NCBI GenBank assembly: GCA_018715905.1
Contig: DVKS01000045.1
Span: 1 to 36,413 of the forward strand
DNA from: Candidatus Caccovicinus merdipullorum
Lineage (GTDB): Bacteria > Bacillota > Clostridia > Lachnospirales > Lachnospiraceae
Reading direction: 5' to 3'
DNA length: 36,413 nt
Part shown: piece after piece, positions 17,231-28,181 of the stretch
Position numbering within the stretch: position 1 is the first letter of the stretch
Layout of the letters: every line of letters begins with the position of its first letter
The notes under the pieces: model-generated
What the model was told of the DNA's origin: nothing
Databases searched by the model: none
What the model saw: only the letters and a program-made list of their open reading frames with translations
Made by a program: the position numbers and the translations under genes

Positions 17231-19258
17231 TTATTTATCATACAGGAAGCAGGCAACTTCATGGCCACCTCCTACATCTTTCAAAACCGGCACCTCATTC
17301 CGACACCTCTCACAGGCCTGATCACATCGGTCATGGAATGGGCAGCCCGAGGGACGTTTAGTCAGACTTGGTACCTCACCTCGAATAGGAATCCGCTCTC
17401 TGGTTTCTTCCACTGCCGGGTCTGCCACCGGAACAGCAGAAAGAAGTGTTTTCGTATAAGGATGGAGTGTATTTTCATAAAGTTCATCACAATCTGCAAT
17501 TTCCACCACACGTCCTAAATACATAACCAGAATCCGGTTGCTGATATGTTTTACTACTGCCAGGTCATGAGCAATAAACAGATAAGTCAGCCCCAGCTTT
17601 GCCTGCAATTCTTCCAGAAGATTAATAATCTGTGCCTGAATGGAAACATCCAGCGCAGAAATCGGCTCATCGCAGATAATCATATCCGGTTCTGAGGAAA
17701 GCGCCCTTGCAATTCCGATCCTCTGCCGCTGCCCTCCTGAGAATTCATGAGGAACCCTGTATTTTAAAGCAGGATCCAGTCCCACGATCCGAAACAGTTC
17801 GTCCACTCTTTCATCATATTCTTTTCGGTTCTTTACCAGCTTGTGAAGCAACAGCGATTCTCCCACAATAGACTCTGCCGTCTGTCTGGGATCCAGCGAA
17901 GAGAAGGGATCCTGAAAAATCATGGCAATCTTTCTGCGGAATGGATACATCTGCCGATCATTAAACCCGGCAATATTGGTCCCATTAAACACGATTTCCC
18001 CGTCCTCCGGCCGGTAAACACGCATAATGCAGCGAGCCAGCGTTGTCTTGCCGCAGCCAGACTCTCCTACAATTCCCAGGGTCTCCCCTTTTCTCACATG
18101 GAATGTAATATCCTCGATAGCCCTTACTTCTCCGACCTTTTTTTTCATGAGTCCGCTGTAAATCGGGAAATATTTCTTTACATTCCGTACATCCAGGCAT
18201 AATTCCTTGCCGATGGTAATCTTCGGTGCACGCTTTATTTCTTTTCCGGCAATTTCTTCTGCCTTTGCTTTCTTCTCGTCCTCAGTCAAATGACATGCAG
18301 CGAAATGTCCCGGCTCCAGTTCCTGAAGCTGCGGCCTGCCGCATTCCCTGCACCGGTCAATCCGGTACTCACACCGTTCATAGAACGGACAGTATTCGGG
18401 ACGGGTAGCCGGATTGGGCGGCAGCCCCTCAATCGGAATGAGAATCCGGTCTTTTGGATCATCTAATCTTGGAATAGCCCGCAAAAGTGCTCTGGTGTAT
18501 GGATGCTCAGGATTAGCAAAAAGCCGTTTTGTATCCGTTGTCTCAACAACACTTCCGGAATACATCACATAAATCCGTTCCGCAAACCTTGCAACAATTC
18601 CCAGATTATGCGTTACAATAATAACTGCTGTATTGGTCTTTTTTGCAATATCCCGGATCATCTCCAAAAGCTGCGCCTGTGTAGTAACATCCAGAGCAGT
18701 GGTAGCCTCGTCTGCCACGAGCACCGTAGGCTGAGATGACATAGCCATGGCGATCATGATTCTCTGCCGCATTCCTCCAGAAAACTGCTGAGGATAGTAA
18801 TGAAAACGCTGCTCTGCATCCGGAATATTTACCATCTTCAGCATTTCAATGGTACGCTTTTTTGCATCCTCCTTGCTCATATGGAGATGTTCCATAATAT
18901 TTTCCTGTATCTGATATCCGATGGTCAAAACCGGGTTCAGCGATGTCATGGGTTCCTGAAAAATCATGCTCACTTTTCCGCCCCGCATATGGCGCATTTG
19001 TTCACTATCTGCGCCAAACTCCAGCATATTGTGTTCTTCCCCCTGAATGTAAACCTCCCCGCCGGTTATCTTTCCAGGTGAACTAATCAGCTGAAGCATA
19101 CTCATCATAGTAACCGATTTCCCGCTTCCTGATTCTCCTACCACTCCGATAATCTCTCCCGGTTCCAGGTACATAGAGACGCCGTCTACCGCCTTCACCA
19201 TCTGACCGTCCGTCTTAAAACAGGTCTGAATATTTTTTATCTCTAATAAATGTTCCAT
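17231..19258 (-). CDS. Two-domain ABC ATPase (DppD-DppF type fusion)
   Basis: 675 aa with two Walker A motifs (GESGSGKS, GESGCGKT) and two ABC signatures (FSGGMRQR, FSGGQRQR), each followed by an oligopeptide C-terminal Cys motif. Confidence 0.95.
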   Translation of the reverse strand: MEHLLEIKNIQTCFKTDGQMVKAVDGVSMYLEPGEIIGVVGESGSGKSVTMMSMLQLISSPGKITGGEVYIQGEEHNMLEFGADSEQMRHMRGGKVSMIFQEPMTSLNPVLTIGYQIQENIMEHLHMSKEDAKKRTIEMLKMVNIPDAEQRFHYYPQQFSGGMRQRIMIAMAMSSQPTVLVADEATTALDVTTQAQLLEMIRDIAKKTNTAVIIVTHNLGIVARFAERIYVMYSGSVVETTDTKRLFANPEHPYTRALLRAIPRLDDPKDRILIPIEGLPPNPATRPEYCPFYERCEYRIDRCRECGRPQLQELEPGHFAACHLTEDEKKAKAEEIAGKEIKRAPKITIGKELCLDVRNVKKYFPIYSGLMKKKVGEVRAIEDITFHVRKGETLGIVGESGCGKTTLARCIMRVYRPEDGEIVFNGTNIAGFNDRQMYPFRRKIAMIFQDPFSSLDPRQTAESIVGESLLLHKLVKNRKEYDERVDELFRIVGLDPALKYRVPHEFSGGQRQRIGIARALSSEPDMIICDEPISALDVSIQAQIINLLEELQAKLGLTYLFIAHDLAVVKHISNRILVMYLGRVVEIADCDELYENTLHPYTKTLLSAVPVADPAVEETRERIPIRGEVPSLTKRPSGCPFHDRCDQACERCRNEVPVLKDVGGGHEVACFLYDK

Positions 19259-19273
19259 CCCGACGTCCTCCTT

Positions 19274-20128
19274 TTACACTTCGCCCCTCAGTCTTGGGTC
19301 CAGAGCATCGCGCACACCATCACCAAACATGTTCAAACTGATTACCAGTACTGCCACGCAGATGCCAGGTGTCAGCGCAAATACCGGATTCTGCAGAAGA
19401 AACAAACGTCCTTCACTTACCATACTTCCCCACGATGCTGTAGGTGCACTGATTCCCAGTCCCAAAAAACTCAGCCCCGCTTCTGCAAGAATTGTCGATC
19501 CTACCTGCTGCGTCATCATTACAATAATCGGAGAAATACTGTTTGGCAAAATGTGACGGAACATCAACCGAAAATTTTTATTTCCCTGAAGCTTGCCTGC
19601 CATAATATAATCCGATTGTTTTATAGTCAGCACCTGTCCTCTCATCATCCGGACATATCCTGCCATAGATGAAATTCCCAGAATAATGGCCAAATTGCGG
19701 ATTCCGCTTCCAAAAACTGCAGTCAGCGCCATAGCAAGAATAATCTGCGGGATTGCACGGACCGCTTCCATAAGCCGGGTAATTACATCATCCACAATTC
19801 CCCCGAAGTATCCGGCAATCATCCCCAAAAACGTTCCAATCGCGCAGGCAATCATCACAGCAAAAACACCTATGATTAAACTGACTCTTGTTCCAAATAT
19901 AATCCGGCTCAAAACATCCCGCCCGTAATTGTCGGTTCCCAAAAGATGCTGTTTGCTTGGCCCCTGCAGATATGCTGCAAAATCCGCATAGTTAGGATCG
20001 TAAGGCGCAATAATCGGGGCAAAAATTGCAGTCAGAATAAACAGGCCCACAACAATCGCGCTTACTCTCGCCACTTTCCTGGCAAATAAAGTTTTTACTG
20101 TTTTTTTCCATCTTCCATTATTCTTCAT
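19274..20128 (-). CDS. ABC transporter permease (DppC-like)
   Basis: LLGTDNYGRDVLSRIIFGTRVSL and EAGLSFLGLGISAPTASWG motifs. Confidence 0.95.
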   Translation of the reverse strand: MKNNGRWKKTVKTLFARKVARVSAIVVGLFILTAIFAPIIAPYDPNYADFAAYLQGPSKQHLLGTDNYGRDVLSRIIFGTRVSLIIGVFAVMIACAIGTFLGMIAGYFGGIVDDVITRLMEAVRAIPQIILAMALTAVFGSGIRNLAIILGISSMAGYVRMMRGQVLTIKQSDYIMAGKLQGNKNFRLMFRHILPNSISPIIVMMTQQVGSTILAEAGLSFLGLGISAPTASWGSMVSEGRLFLLQNPVFALTPGICVAVLVISLNMFGDGVRDALDPRLRGEV

Positions 20129-20140
20129 TGTGCAGCCCCC

Positions 20141-21085
20141 TTATTCGTAACGTACTCTCGGATCTACCACTGCATACAGAATATCCGTCAAAAGATTAAT
20201 AATGCAGGATACCAGCGCCGTAACCAGAACACATGCCTGTACAACCGGAATATCTCGGGACTGGATTGCGATTACAAACAGTGATCCCATTCCAGGAATA
20301 TTGAAAACAGACTCCACAAACATAGAACCGGCAAGCATGGAACCAAGCCGCATTCCCAGAATCGTAATAACAGGAATCAACGCATTTTTTAATGCATGGA
20401 GAAATATAACTTTCTTCCGGGAAAGCCCTTTGCTTCTGGCTGTCCTGACATAATCCTGGCGGATTACTTCCAGCATACTTGATCTGGTCTGCCTCGTTGT
20501 AGTAGCGATGCCGCCCAGTGCAAGGCAAAATAACGGCATGATCGTCTGCTTAATCCCCATGACTGCATCTTGTGAAAACCAAGTAAATCCATAGGAAGGC
20601 AGCCATCCAAGCCTCATGGCAAAAATATACATCACCAGCAGTGCGATCCAGAATTGTGGAAGACAGGCTGTTATATTGGCAAGCAATGTTACAACTGTAT
20701 CCGCCGGCCTCCCCCGATATACAGCACTTATTACTCCGAACAAAATTCCCAGCGGTATACTGATTGTAAAAGCGCTTAGTGAAAAAAACAAAGTAATGGG
20801 GATACGTTCCGCCAGAACATCAACTGTCCTTGTATGGAACTGCGTTGACTGGCCGAAATCCCCGTGCAATGCATCTCCCAGCCAGCTGAAATACCGCATG
20901 ATCACCGGCTGATCCAATTTTAGTTCATGATACACTCTGTCATATTCTTCCTGTGAAACTTCTTCTCCCAGCATGGCATATACCGGATCACCGGGAATAA
21001 ATGATACCAATAAAAATGTAAAAATAGAAATGATAATCAAAATTAAAATCATCTGTCCGGTTCGCTTTACAATGTAAGTCCTCAT
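20141..21085 (-). CDS. ABC transporter permease (DppB-like)
   Basis: MRTYIVKRTGQMILILIIISIFTFLLVSFIPGDP; RSSMLEVIRQDYVRTARSKGLS EAA-loop motif. Confidence 0.95.
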   Translation of the reverse strand: MRTYIVKRTGQMILILIIISIFTFLLVSFIPGDPVYAMLGEEVSQEEYDRVYHELKLDQPVIMRYFSWLGDALHGDFGQSTQFHTRTVDVLAERIPITLFFSLSAFTISIPLGILFGVISAVYRGRPADTVVTLLANITACLPQFWIALLVMYIFAMRLGWLPSYGFTWFSQDAVMGIKQTIMPLFCLALGGIATTTRQTRSSMLEVIRQDYVRTARSKGLSRKKVIFLHALKNALIPVITILGMRLGSMLAGSMFVESVFNIPGMGSLFVIAIQSRDIPVVQACVLVTALVSCIINLLTDILYAVVDPRVRYE

Positions 21086-21540
21086 TCTTTCTCTACGGCC
21101 ATCTGCCGACTGCCGTAATCCTCCCTTCTGTACTTTCTCTTACTACTCTTCTTTTAGATTTTCCTCTGAATCAGGCCTTCCGCAATCCTGCTCTCCTTCT
21201 TGCATTTTCCTCTAGATAATCAATAAATATGTCCGTCCTGAATGTCTGGACAAGTGCCTTACCGAAAGCAAAAATCGACGGACTTTTGCATTGCTTCAGT
21301 ATCCATGCAGATGCATTCTCTGGCTGTGCCATGACCACACATATTATATCTTAAGCCTATTCTCTTACTTTTTCTTTTTCTCTCTTTTCATAATTTTATT
21401 TGTCTGATATAATAATAAAATGACATTTTTTAGATATATTTTTGATTCTCTTTTCATGATTATGTTTGTTTTCACCATCTATCTGCTATTAGTATAATAG
21501 AATTTATACATTTTTTCCAATGACTCGTTCCTATCATTAT

Positions 21541-21557
21541 TATAGGCAATGCCTATA
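21541..21557. promoter_or_regulatory. Perfect palindrome TATAGGCA-A-TGCCTATA, candidate operator for the adjacent LysR regulator
   Basis: 8-bp perfect arms, symmetry extending outward (ATTA/TAAT), 33 nt upstream of the LysR ATG. Confidence 0.55.
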
Positions 21558-21590
21558 GTAATAGCGAGATTTCAAGAAAGAAGGTTGCCC

Positions 21591-22505
21591 ATGGATACTC
21601 GATACCTGGAATACATTTTGGTCCTTGCAGAAACCGGCAATATGACCCGTGCATCAGAAAAACTTTTCATTTCTCAGCCTACTTTAAGCCAGTTTCTTGC
21701 CAAGCAGGAACAGGAGATCGGATCCCCCCTGTTCCAAAGAATCAATGGCGTATATACTCTCACGCCCGTAGGACATCTGTACGCAGAATATGCCCGCAAG
21801 GTTCTTTCTCTTACAAATATGCTGGAAAAGGACGTACAGAGACTGTCCACCACAAGCAGGATCAGCATCGGTACCTCTACCTCCCGCGCCATACAAATGA
21901 TCACCTCCATCCTGATTGACTTTCGGAAATATTATCCGCGGGTTGAGATCACACTCTCCAACGATAATCTGCAGGTGATGCGAAATGCTATCAATAAAGG
22001 AACTGTAGATATTGCGTTTGTCACCACCGATTCACTGGAATCCCACAAAGCTGAAAGCCTGGAATTAAAAAAAGAAGAAGTAGTTTTTGCCGTCCCCAGC
22101 ACCCATCCTTACTGCCAGTCACTTTCTTCGAAAAAGAAACATTCTTTAACCAGTGCACAACTTATTAAAAACTTTGGCAGTACGCCATTTATTTTACAGC
22201 TTAAGGGATCCTGTATCCGTTATCTTGTCGACGCATTCTGGGGAAAAGATTTTACCCCGCTTCTGGCCTGCAGTACCAGCCATGCACAGTCTATCTGGGA
22301 TATGGTTGCCAGCAATATCGGCGTGGGCTTTATTCCCACCGGTTACGCTCCCCCTGCTCCGCAGATTACATATTTTTCACTTGAGCCCAAATTATACCGC
22401 ATTCATGCAGTTCTTTTTCGAAAAGATCTGATTACAGAGGCTCCCCATAAATACCTTGTAGACCTTGCCGTAAATTACGCTAAGGAAAATTGGAAGAACT
22501 TTTGA
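21591..22505 (+). CDS. LysR-family transcriptional regulator
   Basis: MDTRYLEYILVLAETGNMTRASEKLFISQPTLSQFLAKQEQEIGSPLFQR HTH; LysR substrate-binding domain follows. Start refined to 21591. Confidence 0.93.
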   Translation: MDTRYLEYILVLAETGNMTRASEKLFISQPTLSQFLAKQEQEIGSPLFQRINGVYTLTPVGHLYAEYARKVLSLTNMLEKDVQRLSTTSRISIGTSTSRAIQMITSILIDFRKYYPRVEITLSNDNLQVMRNAINKGTVDIAFVTTDSLESHKAESLELKKEEVVFAVPSTHPYCQSLSSKKKHSLTSAQLIKNFGSTPFILQLKGSCIRYLVDAFWGKDFTPLLACSTSHAQSIWDMVASNIGVGFIPTGYAPPAPQITYFSLEPKLYRIHAVLFRKDLITEAPHKYLVDLAVNYAKENWKNF

Positions 22506-22541
22506 TTTTCTCCAGATCTGTTATTGCTTTTTACATAAAAA

Positions 22542-22581
22542 AACAGCCAGACAGAAGTTTTCATACCTCTGCCTGACTGTT
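22542..22581. terminator. Convergent bidirectional terminator (LysR / GH51)
   Basis: AACAGCCAGACAGAAG ... CCTCTGCCTGACTGTT hairpin with A-tract on the left. Confidence 0.7.
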
Positions 22582-22617
22582 GAATTTTATTCCTCATCCA
22601 TCCAAAGACGCTGCATC

Positions 22618-24288
<1,671 letters not shown>

Positions 24289-24333
24289 TTACCACATCAT
24301 CCTGCAAATAAAAGAGCGGAATTTCCCATATTC

Positions 24334-24362
24334 TTGACATATCTTCCGGCAAGCCGTAAAAT
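24334..24362 (+). promoter_or_regulatory. Sigma-A promoter for the AraC gene (TTGACA-17-TAAAAT)
   Basis: Consensus -35 and near-consensus -10 with 17-nt spacer. Confidence 0.7.
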
Positions 24363-24400
24363 AATCGGTAACATATAAGGACCGTTAAGGAGAAACTTCC

Positions 24401-25372
24401 ATGGCCAGAACGCTGATGACTGTAAACTACTGCAATTTTCAATATTTCAACCGGGACTGCGACCGGATCTACCGCCCCGGAGGAAGCGGCGATTACCTTT
24501 TTCTGCTGCTTCATTCCGAGATGGCCTTCCGTCTGCCGGAGGGCGCCTTTCAAAACCGCCCCGGCGCCTGCATCCTTTATACCCCCGGCACCCCCCAGGA
24601 TTACCAGGCTCTCAGAACCTTTAAAAACAGCTATGTGCATTTTTCCGCACCGGAAGATTTTGTAAAGTCCTTCTGCCTTCCGGAAAATACTCTTTTTTAT
24701 CCGGAAGCAGTACAGGAAATTGACCGGCAGATCCAGGCCATACACCAGGCATTTTTGCGGCGTGACCGTTACTGCGAAGCAGAACTGGACAGCCTGTTAG
24801 AACAGCTTTTCGTCCGTACAGCCCGAAGCCTTGAATCTTTTCCCGACGAAAACCATGCCTCTCTTCTGGAGGACACCTTCCAGGAAATCCGCCTTGCCAT
24901 ACTCTCTTCCTGTGAAAAGCCCTGGACGATCCGGCAGATGAGCCAGATGGCCGGCATGGAAAAAAGCCAGTTTTACCGTTACTATCAGCAATTTTTCCAT
25001 ATTTCTCCCGGAAACGATCTGATCCAGGCCAGGATCCAGCGGGCCAAATACCTTCTGACAAACCAGGCCGCCCAGATCCAGCAGATTGCCGCTGAATGCG
25101 GCTTCTCGGAGGCTACCCATTTTTCCCGGCAGTTTAAACGCTGTACAGGCATGTCCCCCCGCCAGTACGCCGCCGGATACAGCGGTCCGTCTCTGACCGA
25201 TACGCCTTTCGCCAGAAAAAATCCTGCCTCTGCCGGCGCTGCCGCCCCATCCTTCCGCCACCCTGCGGCTCCTCCTTCTGAGTGCCCCCCGGTCCCGTCT
25301 TCCCGTAAAAATCCTTCCGGTTCTCTCAGCACTTCACCCAAACCGGCGTCACAAAAGCCCAGTGACCGTTAA
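24401..25372 (+). CDS. AraC-family transcriptional regulator with Pro/Ser-rich C-terminal extension
   Basis: WTIRQMSQMAGMEKSQFYRYYQQFFHISPGNDLIQARIQRAKYLL...IQQIAAECGFSEATHFSRQFKRCTGMSPRQY; AAGGAG RBS. Confidence 0.92.
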   Translation: MARTLMTVNYCNFQYFNRDCDRIYRPGGSGDYLFLLLHSEMAFRLPEGAFQNRPGACILYTPGTPQDYQALRTFKNSYVHFSAPEDFVKSFCLPENTLFYPEAVQEIDRQIQAIHQAFLRRDRYCEAELDSLLEQLFVRTARSLESFPDENHASLLEDTFQEIRLAILSSCEKPWTIRQMSQMAGMEKSQFYRYYQQFFHISPGNDLIQARIQRAKYLLTNQAAQIQQIAAECGFSEATHFSRQFKRCTGMSPRQYAAGYSGPSLTDTPFARKNPASAGAAAPSFRHPAAPPSECPPVPSSRKNPSGSLSTSPKPASQKPSDR

Positions 25373-26825
25373 GCTGCGAAACTTCCAGATGGTAAAAATC
25401 CTCTTTCTGCCCCTCTCCTGCCGTATCGGAGAAGCTTCCGCTCACCTGATACCGGCAGGCTGGAACTGCCGTATGCACTTTAAAGGCCTGGGAATGCCAC
25501 TTCTTCATTTCGCCTGCATATCCTGCCTCCAGAAGCTGAGCTATGGTCCTTGTCTCACGGCGGCCGTTAATATCAACCGACACCTGCGTGGAGGGATCAC
25601 CTTCCACCTCCAGAATCACCGCACAGGTCTGGGGGTGAAGGGTAGTCATGTTCTTAAAGGTAAAGCACTGCCAGCTGCAGGAATCCGGTGTCAGGGAAAG
25701 GATGCGGTTGGGCAGATCATTAACCTTATCCCGTCCGCTGGTGTCCGTATCCTTGGGTGAAAGCACGCTCCGCCCCCGGAAACAGGGTTCTGCGCCGATA
25801 ATTTTTCCGTCCGTCACCTGCACGCTGCACTGCCATTCGTAAGCCTCTTCTTCATTATTTCCCCATCCGGTTTCGATCCGCAATTTATATTTTCCGCTCT
25901 TTTGTGAAAGCGGAAGAAGGGATTCTCCGCAGACTACCTGAACCGGCTTGAGATTGCGGTACAGCACGATCTTATTTATGGGATAACAAGCCTCCACATT
26001 CCAGCAAATCTCCCGCTTTTTTGAAGGCGGCAGAATGCTTCCCATAAGGGCACCGTTTACCGTAAAATTGCAGCGGATCCGGTCACCAGTCACCGCATAA
26101 GTCCGCCGATTTAAAAATGCCTCCCAGATGGATTCCCGTGTTTTGGCTTCAGCCAGGGCAGCCAGCTTTCCATCTCCATAAGATCCCGGATATCCTGCAT
26201 GATGGTCCGTAGATCCCACAAATCCGAAATGCAGACCTCTTTTCAGTCCCTCATAGACAGTATTTCTGCTGTCCCGCGGTCCCATGTCATGATAATACGG
26301 AAAAGGTGCTGTCTCGCTCATGGCACAACCATGTTTGGAACAAACCTCCACCAGAGGCGTCACCCTTTCATCAAAAAGATCCCAGTCAATTCCCCTGTAA
26401 GAGGGCGGATAACCGATATGATGCACAATGGTAATCGCCGGAACTCCGGCATCCCTTTTTAATTCACCCGGAGAATTTCTGTAGATCAGAGGGAGCTGAT
26501 CATCAGGCGATACAATATGATGATCTCCATACTGTCCGGAATGCATCTCATAAGCCTGGAACGTAACGAAGTCCGGCCCATTGGCAGCCGCAATCTCTCT
26601 CCGCACCTCATCCCAGTGATCTCGCAGTTTTTTAAAGCCTTCCTGGTGGAAATCAATGATAAAAGCCGTCTCTTCATTCCGCTCAACAATGTCCGGCCAC
26701 ATGGCATGTCCGGTAATGGCGCAGAAATCCAAATGATCTGCGGCCCTGGCCAGGGCATTGGCCTGGCTGCCATACCCATATGTAATGTCGCAGTGATTAT
26801 GAAGGTCGCCCCAGTAAACTTGCAT
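25326..26825 (-). CDS. PHP-domain protein (DUF3604-like)
   Basis: MQVYWGDLHNHCDITYGYGSQANALARAADHLDFCAITGHAMWPD PHP motif; FGFVGSTDHHAGYPGSYG. Start refined to 26825. Confidence 0.8.
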   Translation of the reverse strand: MQVYWGDLHNHCDITYGYGSQANALARAADHLDFCAITGHAMWPDIVERNEETAFIIDFHQEGFKKLRDHWDEVRREIAAANGPDFVTFQAYEMHSGQYGDHHIVSPDDQLPLIYRNSPGELKRDAGVPAITIVHHIGYPPSYRGIDWDLFDERVTPLVEVCSKHGCAMSETAPFPYYHDMGPRDSRNTVYEGLKRGLHFGFVGSTDHHAGYPGSYGDGKLAALAEAKTRESIWEAFLNRRTYAVTGDRIRCNFTVNGALMGSILPPSKKREICWNVEACYPINKIVLYRNLKPVQVVCGESLLPLSQKSGKYKLRIETGWGNNEEEAYEWQCSVQVTDGKIIGAEPCFRGRSVLSPKDTDTSGRDKVNDLPNRILSLTPDSCSWQCFTFKNMTTLHPQTCAVILEVEGDPSTQVSVDINGRRETRTIAQLLEAGYAGEMKKWHSQAFKVHTAVPACRYQVSGSFSDTAGEGQKEDFYHLEVSQLNGHWAFVTPVWVKC

Positions 26826-26943
26826 AATTTTATCCTTCCTTTTCGTATTTTTTATCATATTATCACGAAAATTCATTTGTGTATAGAACATTCTGTCACA
26901 CAGGACGACAGCAAAACCTGCGGGAAAATTTCGAAAATGATGG

Positions 26944-26972
26944 TTGATTTTTCGACCATGTTGTGATATAGT
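26944..26972 (+). promoter_or_regulatory. Promoter for the Rpn-like gene (TTGATT-17-TATAGT, extended -10)
   Basis: Spacer counted as 17 nt; TGA precedes TATAGT. Confidence 0.6.
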
Positions 26973-27008
26973 ATAGGTAGTTGGAAAAAATTAGAAATTC
27001 AGTGGTAT

Positions 27009-28019
27009 ATGCCGCAGCAAAAAAGGAGTGGAGAAATGCCCCCAGCACACCCCCGCCAAAAGAAACACAGCAGAAAATCCCGTCCCGACACAGTGGATAA
27101 ACTCCTGGAAGCTTACCCGGATGTATTCGCCGATATCATCAATGTCCTGCTGTATAACGGAAATACGATAGTGAATCCACAGTTTCTTACGGACGGTCCT
27201 TCTGCTGCCATATACAAAGCAGCCGACGGCTTTCTCCGTCAGAAAAACCGTGATCTGGCTATGTATGATACATCCGGCTCGCCTCTCTGCATTCTCTACG
27301 GACTGGAAAATCAGACAAAACCAAGTCCTATCATGCCTGCACGAGTCATGGGATATGACGCTGCTTCCTACGATCATAATATCCGTCTGATCAAGTCCCG
27401 GAACCTTGCAGAAGGCCGTCCGGCAGATTACGCCATGGAAATCCACAGTGATCAGAAGCTGAATCCGGTCATTACGCTGACCCTCTATTTTGGCCTGACT
27501 CCCTGGAACGGCCCCCGCTGCCTCCATGATCTTCTCTTTCTTTCGGAAGATATAAAAAAATTTCTTCCCGATTATCCGATAAATCTGGCTGAAGTTGCTT
27601 TTCTTACGCCGGACACCATCGAAAAATTTACCAGTGACTTTCAGATCGTCGCCTGGTGGTTCCGGGCACGAAGACTGAAAAATACAGATGAACTGCGGAC
27701 ACATCAGAAAGAATGGATACACGTAGAAGAACTTCTGGAATTTTTCTATGTTTTTGCCGGTGATGACCGTTATCGGGAATTAAAATCCGGCTTTGCAGAA
27801 CGCATCAGGAAAGGAGAATCCATCACCATGTGTACATTAGTCGACAGCTTAATTGAAGAAGGTATGGAGAAAGGCATATCGCAGGGAATTGCGCAGACCC
27901 GTTACCGGGATCTTGCTGCTTTAATCCGTTCCGGTATGCCCCATGAGCAGGCCGCCAGGCTGCTGGAGTTTTCACAAGAGGAACTGGAAGGTTTTCATCA
28001 ATGGACCGCCTTGCAGTAA
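27009..28019 (+). CDS. Rpn-family PD-(D/E)XK nuclease/putative transposase-like protein
   Basis: NRDLAMYDTSGSPLCILYGLENQTKPSPIMPARVMGYDAASYD resembles the Rpn/PDDEXK core (D...ENQ). Start could be 27009 or the downstream Met at 27036 (MPPAHPRQ). Confidence 0.75.
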   Translation: MPQQKRSGEMPPAHPRQKKHSRKSRPDTVDKLLEAYPDVFADIINVLLYNGNTIVNPQFLTDGPSAAIYKAADGFLRQKNRDLAMYDTSGSPLCILYGLENQTKPSPIMPARVMGYDAASYDHNIRLIKSRNLAEGRPADYAMEIHSDQKLNPVITLTLYFGLTPWNGPRCLHDLLFLSEDIKKFLPDYPINLAEVAFLTPDTIEKFTSDFQIVAWWFRARRLKNTDELRTHQKEWIHVEELLEFFYVFAGDDRYRELKSGFAERIRKGESITMCTLVDSLIEEGMEKGISQGIAQTRYRDLAALIRSGMPHEQAARLLEFSQEELEGFHQWTALQ

Positions 28020-28056
28020 TCCTTCCCGGCAGATACGCCCGTCCGGAGTTCCACGT

Positions 28057-28123
28057 AAAAACCGGCTGTTTTGCAAAACAGTGATGTCTGTCAGGCATCA
28101 CGTTCCGAAAACAGCCGGTTTTT
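28057..28123. terminator. Bidirectional terminator with 16-bp perfect outer stem and inner hairpin
   Basis: AAAAACCGGCTGTTTT (28057-28072) / AAAACAGCCGGTTTTT (28108-28123); inner GTGATG/CATCAC. Confidence 0.9.
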
Positions 28124-28181
28124 ATATTATAATTTTGGGGCAAAAGGTCTTTTGCCCCCTATGATGTTCTCTCTGCTGACC

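Noticed and set aside
26991-27722. 243-aa minus-strand ORF antisense to the Rpn-like gene
   Set aside because: No recognisable domain; the plus-strand ORF has promoter, RBS-like upstream sequence, family motifs and a terminator.
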